A stretch of 64,000 bases of DNA from Vagococcus humatus (GCF_003950325.1 NZ_PXZH01000001.1:62001-126000), one strand, 5' to 3'. Positions 9,302 to 17,500 are shown, counted from the first letter of the stretch. Translations and numbers: made by a program. The notes: generated by a model not told the origin, from the letters alone.

Positions 9302-9331
9302 TAAATCCCTTCTTTCCTATTTATCTTTTTA

Positions 9332-9340
9332 AGTATAGCA
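9332..9340 (-). promoter_or_regulatory. Extended -10 promoter of the lactonase gene
   Basis: On the minus strand TGCTATACT (TATACT at 9337-9332), 31 bases upstream of the start codon. The -35 is weak. Confidence 0.5.
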
Positions 9341-9405
9341 TATTCTAAAAGATAGGTATAAATCTACTTATTTTAGTCGTCAAAATATAAGTGTGTGTCA
9401 GAATA

Positions 9406-9414
9406 TGATACAAT
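9406..9414 (+). promoter_or_regulatory. Extended -10 promoter of the IIA-like gene
   Basis: TGATACAAT (TACAAT at 9409-9414), 32 bases before the start of the IIA-like gene and divergent from the lactonase promoter. Confidence 0.45.
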
Positions 9415-9445
9415 GTGAGTAAATAAAAAAAGGAGTTGTTCTTTT

Positions 9446-9805
9446 ATGAAACAGGCAAAAATTATTAGCATTGGACCTAAAGCGATAGATTCTCATGAAA
9501 ATATTTTAATTTTGTTTGGTGAAGAGGTTACTGATACTCTCCGTGAATTTTCTATTATTCAGGAACTAGACGAGTCAGAAAAATTAGTATTAAAAACAGG
9601 TAGTCAGATTAAATTTAATGATCAAACTTATGTAGTAGAACAGGTGGGAGCTTCTGCCAATGAACACCTTAATAGCATTGGACATATTTCTGTGATTTTT
9701 GATAAAAGTCCAAAAGAAGACTTATTAGGAAGTAGCAGTGTGTACGTGTCCCCCTATCGTTTACCAGATTTATCTGTGGGAGACATGATTACTTATGTGG
9801 AATAA
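9446..9805 (+). CDS. Orphan PTS glucitol/sorbitol IIA-like protein lacking the phosphorylated His
   Basis: 119 residues, full length for the sorbitol IIA family (PF03829). Conserved landmarks are ISIGPKAID, ILILFGEE, TGSQIKF, VEQVGASANEHLNSIGH and the final VGDMITY. In E. coli SrlB the phosphorylated residue is His43 in FIHC; the equivalent here is Gln39 (codon CAG at 9560-9562) in SIIQEL, so it should not accept phosphate from HPr. There is no sorbitol IIB, IIC or dehydrogenase gene nearby. The neighbour 13 bases downstream encodes an AI-2E family exporter. A structural or sensory role is inferred. Ribosome binding site AAAGGAG. Confidence 0.85.
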   Translation: MKQAKIISIGPKAIDSHENILILFGEEVTDTLREFSIIQELDESEKLVLKTGSQIKFNDQTYVVEQVGASANEHLNSIGHISVIFDKSPKEDLLGSSSVYVSPYRLPDLSVGDMITYVE

Positions 9806-9818
9806 AGGAGGGGTTTAA

Positions 9819-10970
9819 ATGCTTCCTGATAATAATAAACCAACATTTTCTTGGTTTTGGAAATGGTTTTTAGACAATAAAGGGGTATCTATTTTGTCTG
9901 TTACCTTGCTAGCTTTTTTAAATATTTTAGTCTTTACTAAAATATCTTACGTTTTTCAACCTATTTGGCAATTTTTTACCATTGTAGGTTTTCCAATTGT
10001 TTTTGCAGGGATTCTTTTTTATTTTTTAAATCCTTTAGTTAATTGGTTAGAGAAAAAAGGAGTGCCAAGAGTCGCAGCTATTTTTATTATTTTTGTGGTT
10101 ATTATTGCCTTAATTGTATTAGGGGTGATTGTGATTGTTCCTAAAATAAAATCGCAAACACTTAGTTTTATTAACAATTGGCCTGATTACTGGGAAATTA
10201 TTAAAGACAAAACAAATGAAGTTATTAGCTGGCCGATTTTTGCTCAGTACGCTGATCAATTAGAAAAAGCGAGTGAAAATGTATTTGATTCTATTACTAA
10301 TGTGGTTCAAAATCTATCAAAAGGGGCTTTCCAAGGGATTGGTAGTTTAGTAGGGAAAGTAGCTAATGTGGTAGTCACGTTAGTTACCATGCCTTTTATC
10401 TTATTTTATTTACTAAAAGATGGGAAAGATATCCCTGCATATTTGATTCAATTTTTACCAACGAAAGCTAGAAAACCTACTTTAAATGTTTTACTGGATA
10501 TTAATAAACAAGTGTCCATGTATATTAGAGGACAACTAACCGTAGCTTTAACAGTAGGAATTATGTTTATGATAGGATTTAGTATTGTCGGACTAGACTA
10601 TAGTGTTACTTTAGGAATTCTGGCTGGTTTCTTGAACTTGATTCCTTATTTGGGTTCAGCTTTAGCAACTATTCCAGCTATCTTATTGGCATTAGTTCAC
10701 GGTCCTAGTATGATGGTAAAAGTTATTTTAGTTTTTATTATTGAACAATTAATAGAAGGAAAATTTGTTTCTCCACTTGTATTAGGTAGTCAACTGGAAA
10801 TTCATCCTGTTACCATTATTTTTGTTTTATTAACTTCCGGTAAATTGTTTGGTATTATCGGAGTTGTTTTAGGAATTCCAGGTTATGCGGCCTTAAAAGT
10901 GTTAGTTACTCACTTGTTTAATTGGTATAAACAGGTATCTGGTTTGTATGAAGAAGATAAACAATTGTAA
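9819..10970 (+). CDS. AI-2E family transporter (YtvI/PerM-like membrane protein)
   Basis: 383-residue polytopic membrane protein. Hydrophobic segments near residues 22-40, 48-65, 72-100, 180-205, 245-275, 280-305 and 310-350 match the AI-2E exporter family (PF01594), as do FVSPLVLGSQLEIHPVTIIF and the GIIGVVLGIPGYAALKVL ending. A soluble stretch (about residues 105-175) sits between the third and fourth segments, as is usual. Family members export autoinducer-2 or act as sodium/proton antiporters, so the substrate here is open. Start ATG 9819 follows AAAGGAGGGG, and the gene is co-transcribed with the IIA-like gene. Confidence 0.88.
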   Translation: MLPDNNKPTFSWFWKWFLDNKGVSILSVTLLAFLNILVFTKISYVFQPIWQFFTIVGFPIVFAGILFYFLNPLVNWLEKKGVPRVAAIFIIFVVIIALIVLGVIVIVPKIKSQTLSFINNWPDYWEIIKDKTNEVISWPIFAQYADQLEKASENVFDSITNVVQNLSKGAFQGIGSLVGKVANVVVTLVTMPFILFYLLKDGKDIPAYLIQFLPTKARKPTLNVLLDINKQVSMYIRGQLTVALTVGIMFMIGFSIVGLDYSVTLGILAGFLNLIPYLGSALATIPAILLALVHGPSMMVKVILVFIIEQLIEGKFVSPLVLGSQLEIHPVTIIFVLLTSGKLFGIIGVVLGIPGYAALKVLVTHLFNWYKQVSGLYEEDKQL

Positions 10971-11297
10971 TAGATATGGTACTTATAAAGTGATAGTTCA
11001 GTGAACTATCACTTTTTTCTCATTTAATTTTAATCTAACGTGGTCAAAAAAAATTCACATTTTTTTAATAAAATAGTTATATTTATCCAATATATCCCTT
11101 TGACAAGTAAGGGTTTATATTATTTATTATAGTTATATAAGTTTTTTATTTTTTCCTAATTATCAAATGTTACATATATATGTGCAAAGGATGGTCTAGA
11201 ATTCATTATACGAGTTTTATATACTAATAATCGTCACGATGAAAGAATATAACGTATCTTTTTTAGAACAGTACAAATTAGGGAGGAATGAATAGTT
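10971..11297 (+). other. 327-bp intergenic region with terminator, promoter and palindromes
   Basis: Besides the terminator at 10987-11017 this AT-rich gap holds a TTGACA (11100-11105) with TATTAT 19 bp downstream (11125-11130), a perfect 12-bp palindrome ACATATATATGT (11172-11183), a TATACT (11220-11225) and an 11-bp ATCGTCACGAT palindrome (11230-11240). The ribosome binding site GGGAGG lies at 11281. A five-codon open frame (ATG 11288 to TAA) overlaps the recombinase start. No other coding potential was seen. Confidence 0.5.
10987..11017 (+). terminator. Rho-independent terminator after the AI-2E family gene
   Basis: AAAGTGATAGTTCA pairs with TGAACTATCACTTT across a tiny loop, followed by TTTT. 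Confidence 0.88.
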
Positions 11298-11849
11298 ATG
11301 AGTAAAATCGGATATGCTTTTGCAACAGAAGATAAAAGTTATTTATCCAAACAATTAGAAAGTTTAGGGAAATATGGGTGTGATCGAATCGTTTTAGAAA
11401 CTGTTACAGGAAAAGGCGCAACCCATCCTGAATTAGATGAAGCGATTGAAACAATGGAGCAAGGGGATGCTTTAATTGTTCATGAGTTGATCTGTTTAGG
11501 TAAATCGGTTATCCAATTAGCTGACTTTTTAGCTGAATTAGATGAAAAAGAAATCAAATTAGTAGTGTTAAACCGTGCAGCAGAACTTCAAGAGATGGAT
11601 GAAGAATTATATACAACGATGATTCGTCGTATTGCTGGTATGGAAAAAACTATTATTCGTGAAAGAACATCTCGTGGATTAGAAGAAGCTAGAAAACAAG
11701 GCCGTATTGGGGGACGTCCTCGTATTTCTGAAGAAACAATTGAAAAAATCCAATTCTTATATAAAAATAATAAATATACTTTACGTCAAATTGCTGAAGA
11801 ATGTAACATTTCTTTAGGAACAGCGTACAAATATACACAAAGTAAATAA
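11298..11849 (+). CDS. Serine recombinase (resolvase/invertase) homologue with catalytic residues lost
   Basis: 183 residues with the full resolvase layout: catalytic-fold domain (1-about 120), helix E with RERTSRGLEEARKQG, then a Hin-type helix-turn-helix (YTLRQIAEECNISLGTAYKY, about 160-179). The active site is degenerate. The family motif GYARVST reads GYAFAT, so the DNA-attacking Ser is Thr10 (or Ala9 if a one-residue gap is allowed) and the first Arg is Phe8. The LDRLGR motif reads LICLGK, replacing the two key arginines by Cys66 and Lys69. DNA-binding residues look intact. It stands alone between terminators with no transposon around it. Most likely a DNA-binding regulator, which is inference. 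Confidence 0.85.
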   Translation: MSKIGYAFATEDKSYLSKQLESLGKYGCDRIVLETVTGKGATHPELDEAIETMEQGDALIVHELICLGKSVIQLADFLAELDEKEIKLVVLNRAAELQEMDEELYTTMIRRIAGMEKTIIRERTSRGLEEARKQGRIGGRPRISEETIEKIQFLYKNNKYTLRQIAEECNISLGTAYKYTQSK

Positions 11850-11856
11850 GTTAAAT

Positions 11857-11895
11857 AAAAAAAGCCTATTGTCCTTTTAGACAGTAGGCTTTTTT
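11857..11895. terminator. Bidirectional terminator
   Basis: AAAAAGCCTATTGTC pairs with ACAGTAGGCTTTTT (one G-U pair), with A's on the left and T's on the right. It serves the recombinase homologue (+) and the GGDEF gene (-), whose stop codon it touches. Confidence 0.85.
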
Positions 11896-13099
11896 AGTAA
11901 TCATTATAACCGTTAACCACTTGATTTTTCCCTTGGTTCTTAGCTTGATATAGAAGTCTATCCGTAGCTAGTACAGCTTTATCAAAGGGAATCGTTTTTT
12001 CAGGGGATTCTGGGAAAGTTAGATAGTTGACTCCCATTGAAATATGTAAAAAGTAAGGATGGGAATCTAGTAAAACAGGTACTGTCCGAAGCTCATCTAA
12101 AATAGCGGCCACTTTTTCTCTGGTTTCTTGATGAGAACAGTGGGTAAACATAATAGCGAACTCATCTCCTCCCACTCGAAAGGCAAAATCTTTATTAGCA
12201 GTTAAATGTTTTTTTAGTAAATCTGATAAATGTTTCAAGGCTTTATCTCCGTTGATATGCCCATAGTGATCATTTATTTGTTTAAAATTATCGATATCAA
12301 TTAAAGAGATAGCCAGTTCACTTGTATGTGTGGTTAATTGAAAGTTTTCCAGATATTCCAAAAACAAATGAAAGGACTCTTTATTATAAAGTTGGGTGTC
12401 TGTGTCAAAGGTAGCAGATAAACGATAGACATTAAAGGACTTTGAAACACTAATAGAGGTACAGACAATATAGGTGGTAATTAAAAAAACGGAAGAAAAA
12501 AGAATCGCATATTCAACAAATCGCCAGTAATAAGGAGATGTTAATAATATGGGAAAAACAAAGAGAATGGAAAAAAATTTAATAGTTAGAAAACTAATTA
12601 AAAAAGAAAAATGTCTTTTCCAAACACTTCCGTTAATTTTCTGAATGTAAATACTCACAACAAAGAGTAACACAGTCAACAGCATATGATTAATGTAATC
12701 TGTTGTAGTAATAAAACCAATTCCCATAATGAAAGCGATAGATTTTAACAAAATAATAGTAAGGGTAGTCGCTAAGCCAGTTAAAGGATTACCAAAAGTA
12801 ACAGAAAAATAGATAAAAATGTAGCGCATATCTATTTGTGGAATAGGGCCTACTAAAATAGTTCGATTAAGGGATAGAACAATGCTTAAAAAACCAAAAA
12901 GCACGCCAATCAAGACTTGTTTAGGTTTGCCTAGCACATGGGGAAAATGTTCTAAGTTAAAAGAAAAGTAGCGTCTATTTTGGGTGGTTTGTTTTTTTAG
13001 GTAAACAAAGTAAAAAGATAAGGTAGAGCCAATAATAACCGACATGTTAATGATTAAAGAATTTAATAAATCAATCCATTTATTCATCTGTGTCAGCAT
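11894..13099 (-). CDS. Membrane GGDEF protein (predicted diguanylate cyclase)
   Basis: About 401 residues. The N-terminal half has roughly six membrane spans and resembles the 5TM-5TMR_LYT sensor region (GFLSIVLSLNRTILVGPIP..DMRYIF). The C-terminal GGDEF domain keeps the catalytic motif FRVGGDEFAIMF and the metal-binding LIDIDNFKQIND, so it should make cyclic di-GMP from GTP. The inhibitory RxxD site five residues before GGDEF is ANKD, so product inhibition is probably missing. I prefer ATG 13099 with AGGTG 9 bases upstream; GTG 13111 and ATG 13087 are alternatives. It overlaps the upstream Mga-type gene by 20 bases. Confidence 0.88.
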   Translation of the reverse strand: MLTQMNKWIDLLNSLIINMSVIIGSTLSFYFVYLKKQTTQNRRYFSFNLEHFPHVLGKPKQVLIGVLFGFLSIVLSLNRTILVGPIPQIDMRYIFIYFSVTFGNPLTGLATTLTIILLKSIAFIMGIGFITTTDYINHMLLTVLLFVVSIYIQKINGSVWKRHFSFLISFLTIKFFSILFVFPILLTSPYYWRFVEYAILFSSVFLITTYIVCTSISVSKSFNVYRLSATFDTDTQLYNKESFHLFLEYLENFQLTTHTSELAISLIDIDNFKQINDHYGHINGDKALKHLSDLLKKHLTANKDFAFRVGGDEFAIMFTHCSHQETREKVAAILDELRTVPVLLDSHPYFLHISMGVNYLTFPESPEKTIPFDKAVLATDRLLYQAKNQGKNQVVNGYNDY

Positions 13100-14630
13100 A
13101 ATAACTATCACCTACTTCAGCTAATTTCTGATTCAATAGATTGGTATCAGGTGGCAAGTGGTGAATTTTATTCACGGCACATCTAATTTTTTTCCAATCT
13201 TGATTGGAAGGAATGGCGTCCACGACTATGACCTTGTCTTCAGGTAGATTACTTTGTAAACAAGTAGTAACAAAGTAATCATAGGGTTCTAATTGCAAAA
13301 GATTTAGTTGATCTAAAAAAATCACAGACTTCTGGTAAGGTTCTACTTTGGTTTTATGTTCAAAGTTATAATTAATCATATCAGCTAAAAGTTTTGCATG
13401 TTCACTACCTAAATTACTAATGGTAAGAATGTGAGCTTTGGCTTTTTTATTTTCTAAAATAGTGGGCAGATTTTGCCATTTAATAAGCAAAATATAAATG
13501 ATAAAGTGACGAAATTCTGAAAACCACAAAAAATGAGTGCTTTTTTCTAGTTTTTCTAATTCTTTAAAAATAATATGAGTAAACGTTGGATACTTTTCTT
13601 CAATAGCTTGGGCTGTAAATTGATATTGATCAAATAAAATAAAATTAGCAAATGGATAATTTAGATAGTAAAGATACTGATGTAAAATAATATGAATGAT
13701 TTGTTCTTTATTGGTTATTTCGATATCAATATCGAATAAATAGGCAATTCGGTTCATAAATTTTTGTAATAGTTTTTGTACAGATAAGGTATCAATTTTT
13801 TCTAGCCAAGTTTTTCTTAAAAAATAAATGGAGTTAACCACTTCTTCTAATAATCCGTCTAAATCGCTAATATGTAACGGGCTTACCAAGTCACTTAATA
13901 AAAGTTGAATGTCTTTTAAACAGTGTAATTGGTAAGTAGTTAAATGGTCAGATAAGGGCATCTTTTCCTCAGAAGGTAAGGAAAGCCCTTGACTATAACG
14001 AATACAGGTAACGGCTAAAATATAGCTAAGATACATCAACTGCACATCATCATAAGAAAAACCAATCATCTCATAGATAGCTTGACTAATGATGATAATT
14101 TTTTCTTTTTCTAAAATAAAAGGCCAGTCGTGTAATCCATAAAGTTCATAAAAAAAGGTTGTATAAAAATAACGGACGTACAATTCTTTATGGTTGGTAA
14201 GCTGACAAGGCCTTTTTTGAATAGTTAAGTCGTATCGTTCTAAACTGTCTGCTAGTTGATTAGCAATCCGGTAAAGAGAGGATTCACTGATAAACATACT
14301 TTCTTCCCAATCCTCTAAGTTTCTATTCGGATCAAAAAAGATATTTTCAAGGAGAGAAAAAGAATCAGAACGCTGGAAAACAGCATTGTAAACAATTTGT
14401 ACATGACTGCTTTGTGGTGTCACTAATCTTACGCCATTTTTTTTGGATGTTTCTATTTTAAAATAGGCTGCCCAATGTTGTTTTAAGTAATTTAAATCAT
14501 TATTAATGGTTCTTAAAGAAGCTTGATTAAGTTGAGCTAATTCGGTAGAACTAATCCAATTAGCGGCACGGTTGAGTTGTTCTAAGATATTCAATCTTCT
14601 TTTTGTAGCTGAGTCTAAAAGTTCGCGCAT
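13080..14630 (-). CDS. Mga-type helix-turn-helix transcriptional regulator
   Basis: About 516 residues. The N-terminus has paired helix-turn-helix regions (LNILEQLNRAANWISSTELA, then a second with SLRTINNDLNYLKQHW), followed by the long helical PRD-like Mga middle region. The C-terminal stretch (HILTISNLGSEHAKLLADMI to about residue 500) looks like the EIIB-like domain of Mga/AtxA proteins. Such proteins activate virulence or envelope genes in response to sugar-phosphate state. Start is ATG 14630 with GGAGG 5 bases upstream; a TTG at 14642 is in frame but lies before the ribosome binding site. It overlaps the GGDEF gene, so the pair is probably translated together. Confidence 0.85.
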   Translation of the reverse strand: MRELLDSATKRRLNILEQLNRAANWISSTELAQLNQASLRTINNDLNYLKQHWAAYFKIETSKKNGVRLVTPQSSHVQIVYNAVFQRSDSFSLLENIFFDPNRNLEDWEESMFISESSLYRIANQLADSLERYDLTIQKRPCQLTNHKELYVRYFYTTFFYELYGLHDWPFILEKEKIIIISQAIYEMIGFSYDDVQLMYLSYILAVTCIRYSQGLSLPSEEKMPLSDHLTTYQLHCLKDIQLLLSDLVSPLHISDLDGLLEEVVNSIYFLRKTWLEKIDTLSVQKLLQKFMNRIAYLFDIDIEITNKEQIIHIILHQYLYYLNYPFANFILFDQYQFTAQAIEEKYPTFTHIIFKELEKLEKSTHFLWFSEFRHFIIYILLIKWQNLPTILENKKAKAHILTISNLGSEHAKLLADMINYNFEHKTKVEPYQKSVIFLDQLNLLQLEPYDYFVTTCLQSNLPEDKVIVVDAIPSNQDWKKIRCAVNKIHHLPPDTNLLNQKLAEVGDSYYADTDE

Positions 14631-14691
14631 AGTAACCTCCAAAATAAATCTTAAGCTTAACCTTATGATAAAAAAGGCTAAGCTAGTCTTA

Positions 14692-14720
14692 ATTTTAAGC
14701 TTTTTTTGAACAAATTACAA
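14692..14720 (-). promoter_or_regulatory. Predicted promoter of the Mga/GGDEF operon
   Basis: On the minus strand TTGTAA (14720-14715), 17-bp spacer, TAAAAT (14697-14692). The leader holds an imperfect 11-bp hairpin (AGCTTAGCCTT with AAGGTTAAGCT). Confidence 0.5.
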
Positions 14721-14852
14721 TATAGAACCTTATGAGTCATTCACAGAGATAAAGTCAAAAGGGGAGCAGATAAAAGTTGTCAAAGTATTTTACAGGATAA
14801 AAAAACAGTTTCATGATAAAATAAAGTGAGACAGAGTGAAAGGGGGAAGAAA

Positions 14853-15554
14853 GTGTTTACACCATTTTATTTGATGATGGATCCTACCTATATGTTAGTG
14901 TTAATTGGCGTAGGTCTATCTTTAGGTGCATCCATCCATGTTCAACGGACCTTTGCTAAATACGGGGAATACCGTACTAAGCATCATATTACAGGAACAG
15001 ATGCAGCTAGGTTGATCTTGGAAGAAGCTAATATACGAGATGTAATAGTTCAGCCAATTGCTGGAGAGTTAACAGATAATTATAATCCCAGTGATAAAAC
15101 ATTAAATCTATCACAATCTGTAGCTCATTCCACATCTGTTGCAGCAGTTGGAGTAGCTGCTCATGAGTGTGGTCATGCGCTTCAAGATCATCACCATTAC
15201 TTTCCATTAAAACTACGAGCTAGTCTTGTTCCTATTGTCAATGTTGGCTCTAATTTAGCTTTGCCACTTATTTTATTAGGCTTGTTTGTGGGACAAAAAT
15301 TAGTCACTATTGGGATTATCTGTTTTGCTACAGTTTTCTTGTTCCAGTTGGTTACCTTGCCAGTTGAATTTAATGCATCTAGACGGGCTTTGTCTGTGTT
15401 AGAGGCGCAACAAGTGTTAACCGATAGTGAACTGAAAATGGCTAGACAGGTCCTTATTGCAGCTGCTTTAACCTATGTGGCATCTGCAGTAGCAGTTTTG
15501 TTACAATTACTCCGTTTGATTTTGCTTTTTGGAAACAATAATAACCGAGATTAA
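14853..15554 (+). CDS. Zinc metallopeptidase, YugP family
   Basis: About 233-residue membrane protease of the YugP family (PF04298). The zinc motif HECGH (in AAHECGHALQD) sits in the middle, a later EFNAS provides the third ligand, and hydrophobic segments lie at the N-terminus (YMLVLIGVGLSLGASI), at LPLILLGLFVGQKLVTIGIICFA split into two spans, and at the C-terminus. I prefer GTG 14853, preceded by AAAGGGGG; another in-frame GTG at 14826 has no ribosome binding site. The physiological substrate is unknown. It is probably monocistronic. Confidence 0.9.
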   Translation: MFTPFYLMMDPTYMLVLIGVGLSLGASIHVQRTFAKYGEYRTKHHITGTDAARLILEEANIRDVIVQPIAGELTDNYNPSDKTLNLSQSVAHSTSVAAVGVAAHECGHALQDHHHYFPLKLRASLVPIVNVGSNLALPLILLGLFVGQKLVTIGIICFATVFLFQLVTLPVEFNASRRALSVLEAQQVLTDSELKMARQVLIAAALTYVASAVAVLLQLLRLILLFGNNNNRD

Positions 15555-15573
15555 TGTATTCTTTGTTAAAAAG

Positions 15574-15582
15574 TGTTATAAT
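15574..15582 (+). promoter_or_regulatory. Extended -10 promoter of the small membrane protein gene
   Basis: TGTTATAAT (TATAAT at 15577-15582), 31 bases before the start codon; another TATAAT at 15591 overlaps the ribosome-binding region and is less likely. Confidence 0.5.
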
Positions 15583-15613
15583 AAACCTAGTATAATTGTT
15601 AGGAGATGAAGAA

Positions 15614-15949
15614 ATGAAAAAATCAACAAAAGTATTGATTGGTGTAGGAACAACAGTAGCAATTAGTGGTGCCGTTATTTATGCAGTTTCTGATTCCTTA
15701 ATAGGTGCTGTATCAGGAGTTAAAAATCGGTATAAAGTGAAACAATTTGTTCAAGATAGTCTAAATGGCAATGAAAAAATCTTAGGTATTGTAGATGATT
15801 TATCAGATGATGAAGTAGCTTCTGTAGCAAATATCATCGGTAAGATTAAAGAAGGTCGCCAAAAAATCACTGTAACAGGTAATAATGTCAAAGAAGCCAC
15901 AGACGAAGCAAAACGAGTTCTTATGAATTTCGTTGAAGGGATTATGTAA
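15614..15949 (+). CDS. Small protein with one N-terminal membrane anchor, unknown function
   Basis: 111 residues from ATG 15614, preceded by TTAGGAG; the in-frame TTG at 15596 precedes the ribosome binding site. A single hydrophobic segment at about residues 6-27 (VLIGVGTTVAISGAVIYAV) is followed by a soluble charged helical part rich in D, E, K and V. It resembles YtxH-type small general-stress membrane proteins in layout only; I see no family motif. It sits between the YugP-like gene and a terminator shared with the PucR-type regulator. Confidence 0.7.
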   Translation: MKKSTKVLIGVGTTVAISGAVIYAVSDSLIGAVSGVKNRYKVKQFVQDSLNGNEKILGIVDDLSDDEVASVANIIGKIKEGRQKITVTGNNVKEATDEAKRVLMNFVEGIM

Positions 15950-15968
15950 GAAATTTTTATCAAGTGCC

Positions 15969-16001
15969 AAAAAGACAACCTATTTAGGGTTGTCTTTTTT
16001 T
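15969..16001. terminator. Bidirectional terminator
   Basis: AAAAAGACAACC pairs with GGGTTGTCTTTTT (loop TATTTA). It ends the small membrane protein gene (+) and, from the other side, the PucR-type gene (-). Confidence 0.88.
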
Positions 16002-16881
16002 ATATGTTAGATGATTGTTGAATTAGTAAGCAATAAAGTAAAGCAAGAGCGTCCATATCTTTAACTGAAAGACCAGTTTCTTCTTCTAATTTATCTAATC
16101 GGTAATTGAGTGTATTGCGGTGCATAAATAACTCTTTAGCAGTAGAACTGATATTTCCTTTATGTTTCCAAAGAGCTAAAATAATTGGGGTTAAATCTGC
16201 AAATTGATTTAATTTTTGTTGCAAATGTTGGAAGAGATAGCTTTCCTTTAATTTATCTTGAGTTAAATAATGGAGGGCTACATCTTGTAAACGAAAAACT
16301 GAGTGAGATAGCATGAAGCTTTCTTCTTGTTTAAATAAATGCAACTCTTCTAAAAAATAAGTGTGAATAAAAGAAGATAATTGAAAAAATTCCCCTAAAT
16401 AAACTTGAACTTTACACGAAAAATCATCTTCTAACGTAAGTAAAATACCAGTTAATTCATCTAAATCGTAAACAACAGATGTTTGTTCTTCTACTAAAAC
16501 TCCTCGTAAATCTTCGTAAAAAAATACATCAGCTACTTTAGGAAACATCTCGCTTAGTCCAGTCATCCAAGCTGATTTTTCAGCCCAGGTATAATCATCT
16601 AATAAACGAAAATGAATAAACCGGTAAGATTTGTCATTAGAAATGGGCACTTCTTCTTGGAATAAATAGCGGTACCAAGAGTGATGGTTTAAGTGATTGT
16701 TAGTTGTTTCTGTTGGTTTAGCTAAAGTAGTTAGTAGTTCTTTTTCACTAGCAGTTAAATCCTTTAAAGGAATGGCAAACCAACTAGGAGATATATAAAT
16801 TGCTAGGAGATGAGGATCAGTGGGCTGTGTTTCAAATACTTTTCCTTGAGGATAGATACGACGTAACTCTTCTAAGGTCAA
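16000..16881 (-). CDS. PucR-type helix-turn-helix regulator
   Basis: 293 residues. The C-terminal about 60 residues are the PucR/CdaR helix-turn-helix (PF13556): GNISSTAKELFMHRNTLNYRLDKLEEETGL split around the recognition helix. The N-terminal 230 residues show no recognisable sensor domain, but they are mostly soluble. Start is TTG 16881 with GGAGG 7 bases upstream on the minus strand. It is divergent from tadA, whose promoter lies within about 50 bp, so it might regulate that region or itself. The target and ligand are unknown; family members control purine or sugar-acid catabolism in other bacteria. Confidence 0.82.
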   Translation of the reverse strand: MTLEELRRIYPQGKVFETQPTDPHLLAIYISPSWFAIPLKDLTASEKELLTTLAKPTETTNNHLNHHSWYRYLFQEEVPISNDKSYRFIHFRLLDDYTWAEKSAWMTGLSEMFPKVADVFFYEDLRGVLVEEQTSVVYDLDELTGILLTLEDDFSCKVQVYLGEFFQLSSFIHTYFLEELHLFKQEESFMLSHSVFRLQDVALHYLTQDKLKESYLFQHLQQKLNQFADLTPIILALWKHKGNISSTAKELFMHRNTLNYRLDKLEEETGLSVKDMDALALLYCLLIQQSSNI

Positions 16882-16955
16882 AAAAATTCCTCCGTTCTGC
16901 GACTATTTTTTTGCTATTAATCATAGTATACTACAAAGGAAAGTGGGGGGATGAT

Positions 16956-17468
16956 ATGAAACCATTTAGTTCTTCTTTTACCGCAGAAGAAAAAGATTAT
17001 TTTATGCAACAAGCAATAGCTGAAGCTAAAAAAGCCTACCAACTAGGAGAAGTGCCAATTGGTGCAGTGGTAGTCTATCAAAAAAATATCATCAGTCGGG
17101 GCTATAATTTAAGAGAAAGTACTCAAGACGCTACAACTCATGCAGAGATGACTGCTATAAAAGCTGCTTGTCAATCAGTTGAAAGTTGGCGGTTAGAAGA
17201 ATGTCAATTGTTTGTTACGTTAGAACCTTGTGCTATGTGTAGTGGGGCTATTTTATTATCCCGAATTGAAGAAGTTTATTACGGAGCGAAAGATCCTAAA
17301 GGTGGAACAGTAGGATCTTTTATGAACTTATTAGAGGATGATAGAATGAATCATCAAGCTTATGTAGAAACAGGAATCAGAGAAGAAGAGTGTGGATTAT
17401 TGTTGACTAACTTTTTTAAAGAACTGCGCCAAAAAAAGAAAGAAGCAAAAAAAGCTAAAAATAACTAG
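16956..17468 (+). CDS. tadA: tRNA adenosine(34) deaminase TadA
   Basis: Converts A34 to inosine in tRNA-Arg(ACG), allowing it to read CGN codons. 170 residues from ATG 16956 (GGGGGG upstream); upstream in-frame codons belong to the region opposite the PucR-type gene. The zinc and catalytic motifs are present: HAE at 62-64 (THAEMTAI) and PCAMC with Cys92 and Cys95. It is followed by the SRP RNA and dnaX as in many Firmicutes. A TATACT (16927-16932) is the likely -10. Confidence 0.96.
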   Translation: MKPFSSSFTAEEKDYFMQQAIAEAKKAYQLGEVPIGAVVVYQKNIISRGYNLRESTQDATTHAEMTAIKAACQSVESWRLEECQLFVTLEPCAMCSGAILLSRIEEVYYGAKDPKGGTVGSFMNLLEDDRMNHQAYVETGIREEECGLLLTNFFKELRQKKKEAKKAKNN

Positions 17469-17475
17469 CTTTTTT
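17447..17475 (+). terminator. Terminator overlapping the end of tadA
   Basis: AAAAAAAGCT and AGCTTTTTT form a 9-bp stem around an 11-base loop, ending in a T run. It overlaps the tadA stop codon and lies just upstream of the SRP RNA. Confidence 0.6.
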
Positions 17476-17500
17476 AGATAGGGTATAGTATACTAATATT

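Noticed and set aside
11298-11849. Mobile element around the recombinase homologue
   Set aside because: No transposase, inverted ends or cargo genes nearby, and the active site is lost.
15591-15596. Second TATAAT in front of the small membrane protein gene
   Set aside because: It overlaps the ribosome-binding region, leaving almost no leader; the extended -10 upstream is more plausible.
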